Origin: an uncultured Clostridia bacterium
Lineage (GTDB): Bacteria > Bacillota > Clostridia > TANB77 > CAG-508
Direction: 5' to 3'
Length of the DNA stretch: 13,828 nt
NCBI GenBank assembly: GCA_947632745.1
Contig: CANRQH010000028.1
Span: 1 to 13,828, forward strand
Below, one piece after another: positions 13,316-13,828 of this stretch. The first letter of the stretch is position 1. Each line of letters starts with the position of its first letter. A program made the translations under genes and the position numbers. The notes under the pieces were generated by a model, which saw only the letters and a list, made by a program, of their open reading frames with translations, did not search any database and was not told the origin of the DNA.

Positions 13316-13828
13316 TCATTTCCCTTCTTTGTCTTGGTCAATCTTTTCTTGTTGTTGTATCTCAAATATTGCTTTTTGACTTTCGATTTCAGCTTTAAGC
13401 TGTTCTTCTGTTGGTAAATATGTTTTATATTTTGTTGCAAATAATTGCTCATTCCCATGTAACACAGAATATCTTGCTACATCTGCATCTGTATCAGTGC
13501 AAAGTAAAATACCTATTGTTGGATTATCATCTTTAGCCTTTTTTAATTCGTCATACATTCTTACATACATATCCATTTGACCTATATCTTGGTGTGTTAC
13601 TTGAGTAGTTTTTAAATCAATTAATACAAAACATTTTAAAATATAATTGTAAAACACCAAATCAATAAAGTAATCACCCTTTTCTGTACGAATATGTTGT
13701 TGTCTTTCTACAAAAGCATAACCTTTTCCAAGTTCCATTAAAAATTTTTGTAAATTATTTATAATACTTGTTTCTAGTTCTGTTTCTGTATAAGAATCTT
13801 CTAACGAAAATCCTAAAAATTCTGCTAT
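13316..13828 (-). CDS. PDDEXK nuclease-domain protein (DUF1016/YhcG family), 5' end outside the window
   Basis: The frame stays open to the window edge, giving at least 170 residues of the C-terminal part. The text IAEFLGFSLEDSYTETELET at the edge is the usual lead-in to the DUF1016 C-terminal nuclease domain. Numbering from the edge, the PD-(D/E)xK core is D56 in YFIDLVFY and D71-L-K73 in FVLIDLKT. DIGQMDMYVRMYD (81-93) supplies the conserved Q84, and IGILLCTDTDADVARYSV follows. The family usually has an N-terminal DUF1016_N part, which would lie outside the window. The C-terminus is a charged, glutamine-rich helix. Members are often found with restriction-modification or mobile elements, but here the neighbours are housekeeping genes. 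The stop overlaps the region of the dtd start. Confidence 0.88.
   Translation of the reverse strand: MAEFLGFSLEDSYTETELETSIINNLQKFLMELGKGYAFVERQQHIRTEKGDYFIDLVFYNYILKCFVLIDLKTTQVTHQDIGQMDMYVRMYDELKKAKDDNPTIGILLCTDTDADVARYSVLHGNEQLFATKYKTYLPTEEQLKAEIESQKAIFEIQQQEKIDQDKEGK

Noticed and set aside
13246..13458. Minus-strand 70-residue ORF overlapping the nuclease and dtd genes
   Set aside because: It lies in another frame across two recognised genes, is of low complexity (K/N/R) and has no family signal.

Overview
The window comes from a very A+T-rich, low-GC Gram-positive bacterium, most likely a clostridial (Firmicutes/Bacillota) gut-type genome. The evidence is A/T-ended codons, strong GGAGG-type ribosome binding sites, textbook sigma-A promoters (TTGACA-17-TATAAT), short A/T-armed terminators and families typical of Clostridia. 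Every gene I accept lies on the minus strand, so transcription runs from high to low coordinates. No tRNA, rRNA or CRISPR array is visible, and no gene-free stretch exceeds 300 bases.

In transcription order, the right end (13828-11867) holds a compact set: a PDDEXK-type DUF1016/YhcG nuclease-like protein running off the window edge, D-aminoacyl-tRNA deacylase (dtd) and a MYG1/UPF0160 DHH-like hydrolase. A perfect-consensus promoter overlaps the MYG1 stop codon. It drives two small membrane proteins (11812-10876), one with a PH-like domain. Next come a RimJ/RimL-type GNAT acetyltransferase and a DUF6873 (GME-fold-like) protein. A toxin-antitoxin locus follows (9295-8806): the AbrB-type antitoxin is intact, but the PIN-domain toxin is cut to about half length and stops inside a terminator hairpin.

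The centre (8650-4627) is the most unusual part. It is a two-gene operon with its own promoter. The first gene encodes a 1196-residue protein I cannot assign to a named family. It has an N-terminal domain of about 85 residues, a solenoid of 30-residue repeats marked by a tryptophan, a conserved-looking C-terminal module with an R-H-G-H-N-E motif, and a helical tail. The second gene overlaps it by 11 bp and encodes a 147-residue protein carrying the same N-terminal domain. This is the best candidate for an undescribed system; its function is unknown.

The left part holds a HAD phosphatase, two partial peptidase U32-family ORFs in swapped order (C-terminal part upstream, N-terminal part downstream), and two guanine-metabolism genes with separate promoters: an IMP dehydrogenase of the Tritrichomonas foetus type, and guanine deaminase. 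The window ends in the 5' end of what looks like a group II intron, inserted in the 26th-27th codon region of a small gene that has a consensus promoter.

Together the genes cover guanine nucleotide supply (guaB, guaD), translation quality control (dtd) and small-molecule hydrolases, with several signs of gene decay or rearrangement: the truncated PIN toxin, the U32 fragments and the intron-split gene. All assignments come from reading the sequence and from remembered family motifs; no database search was run.
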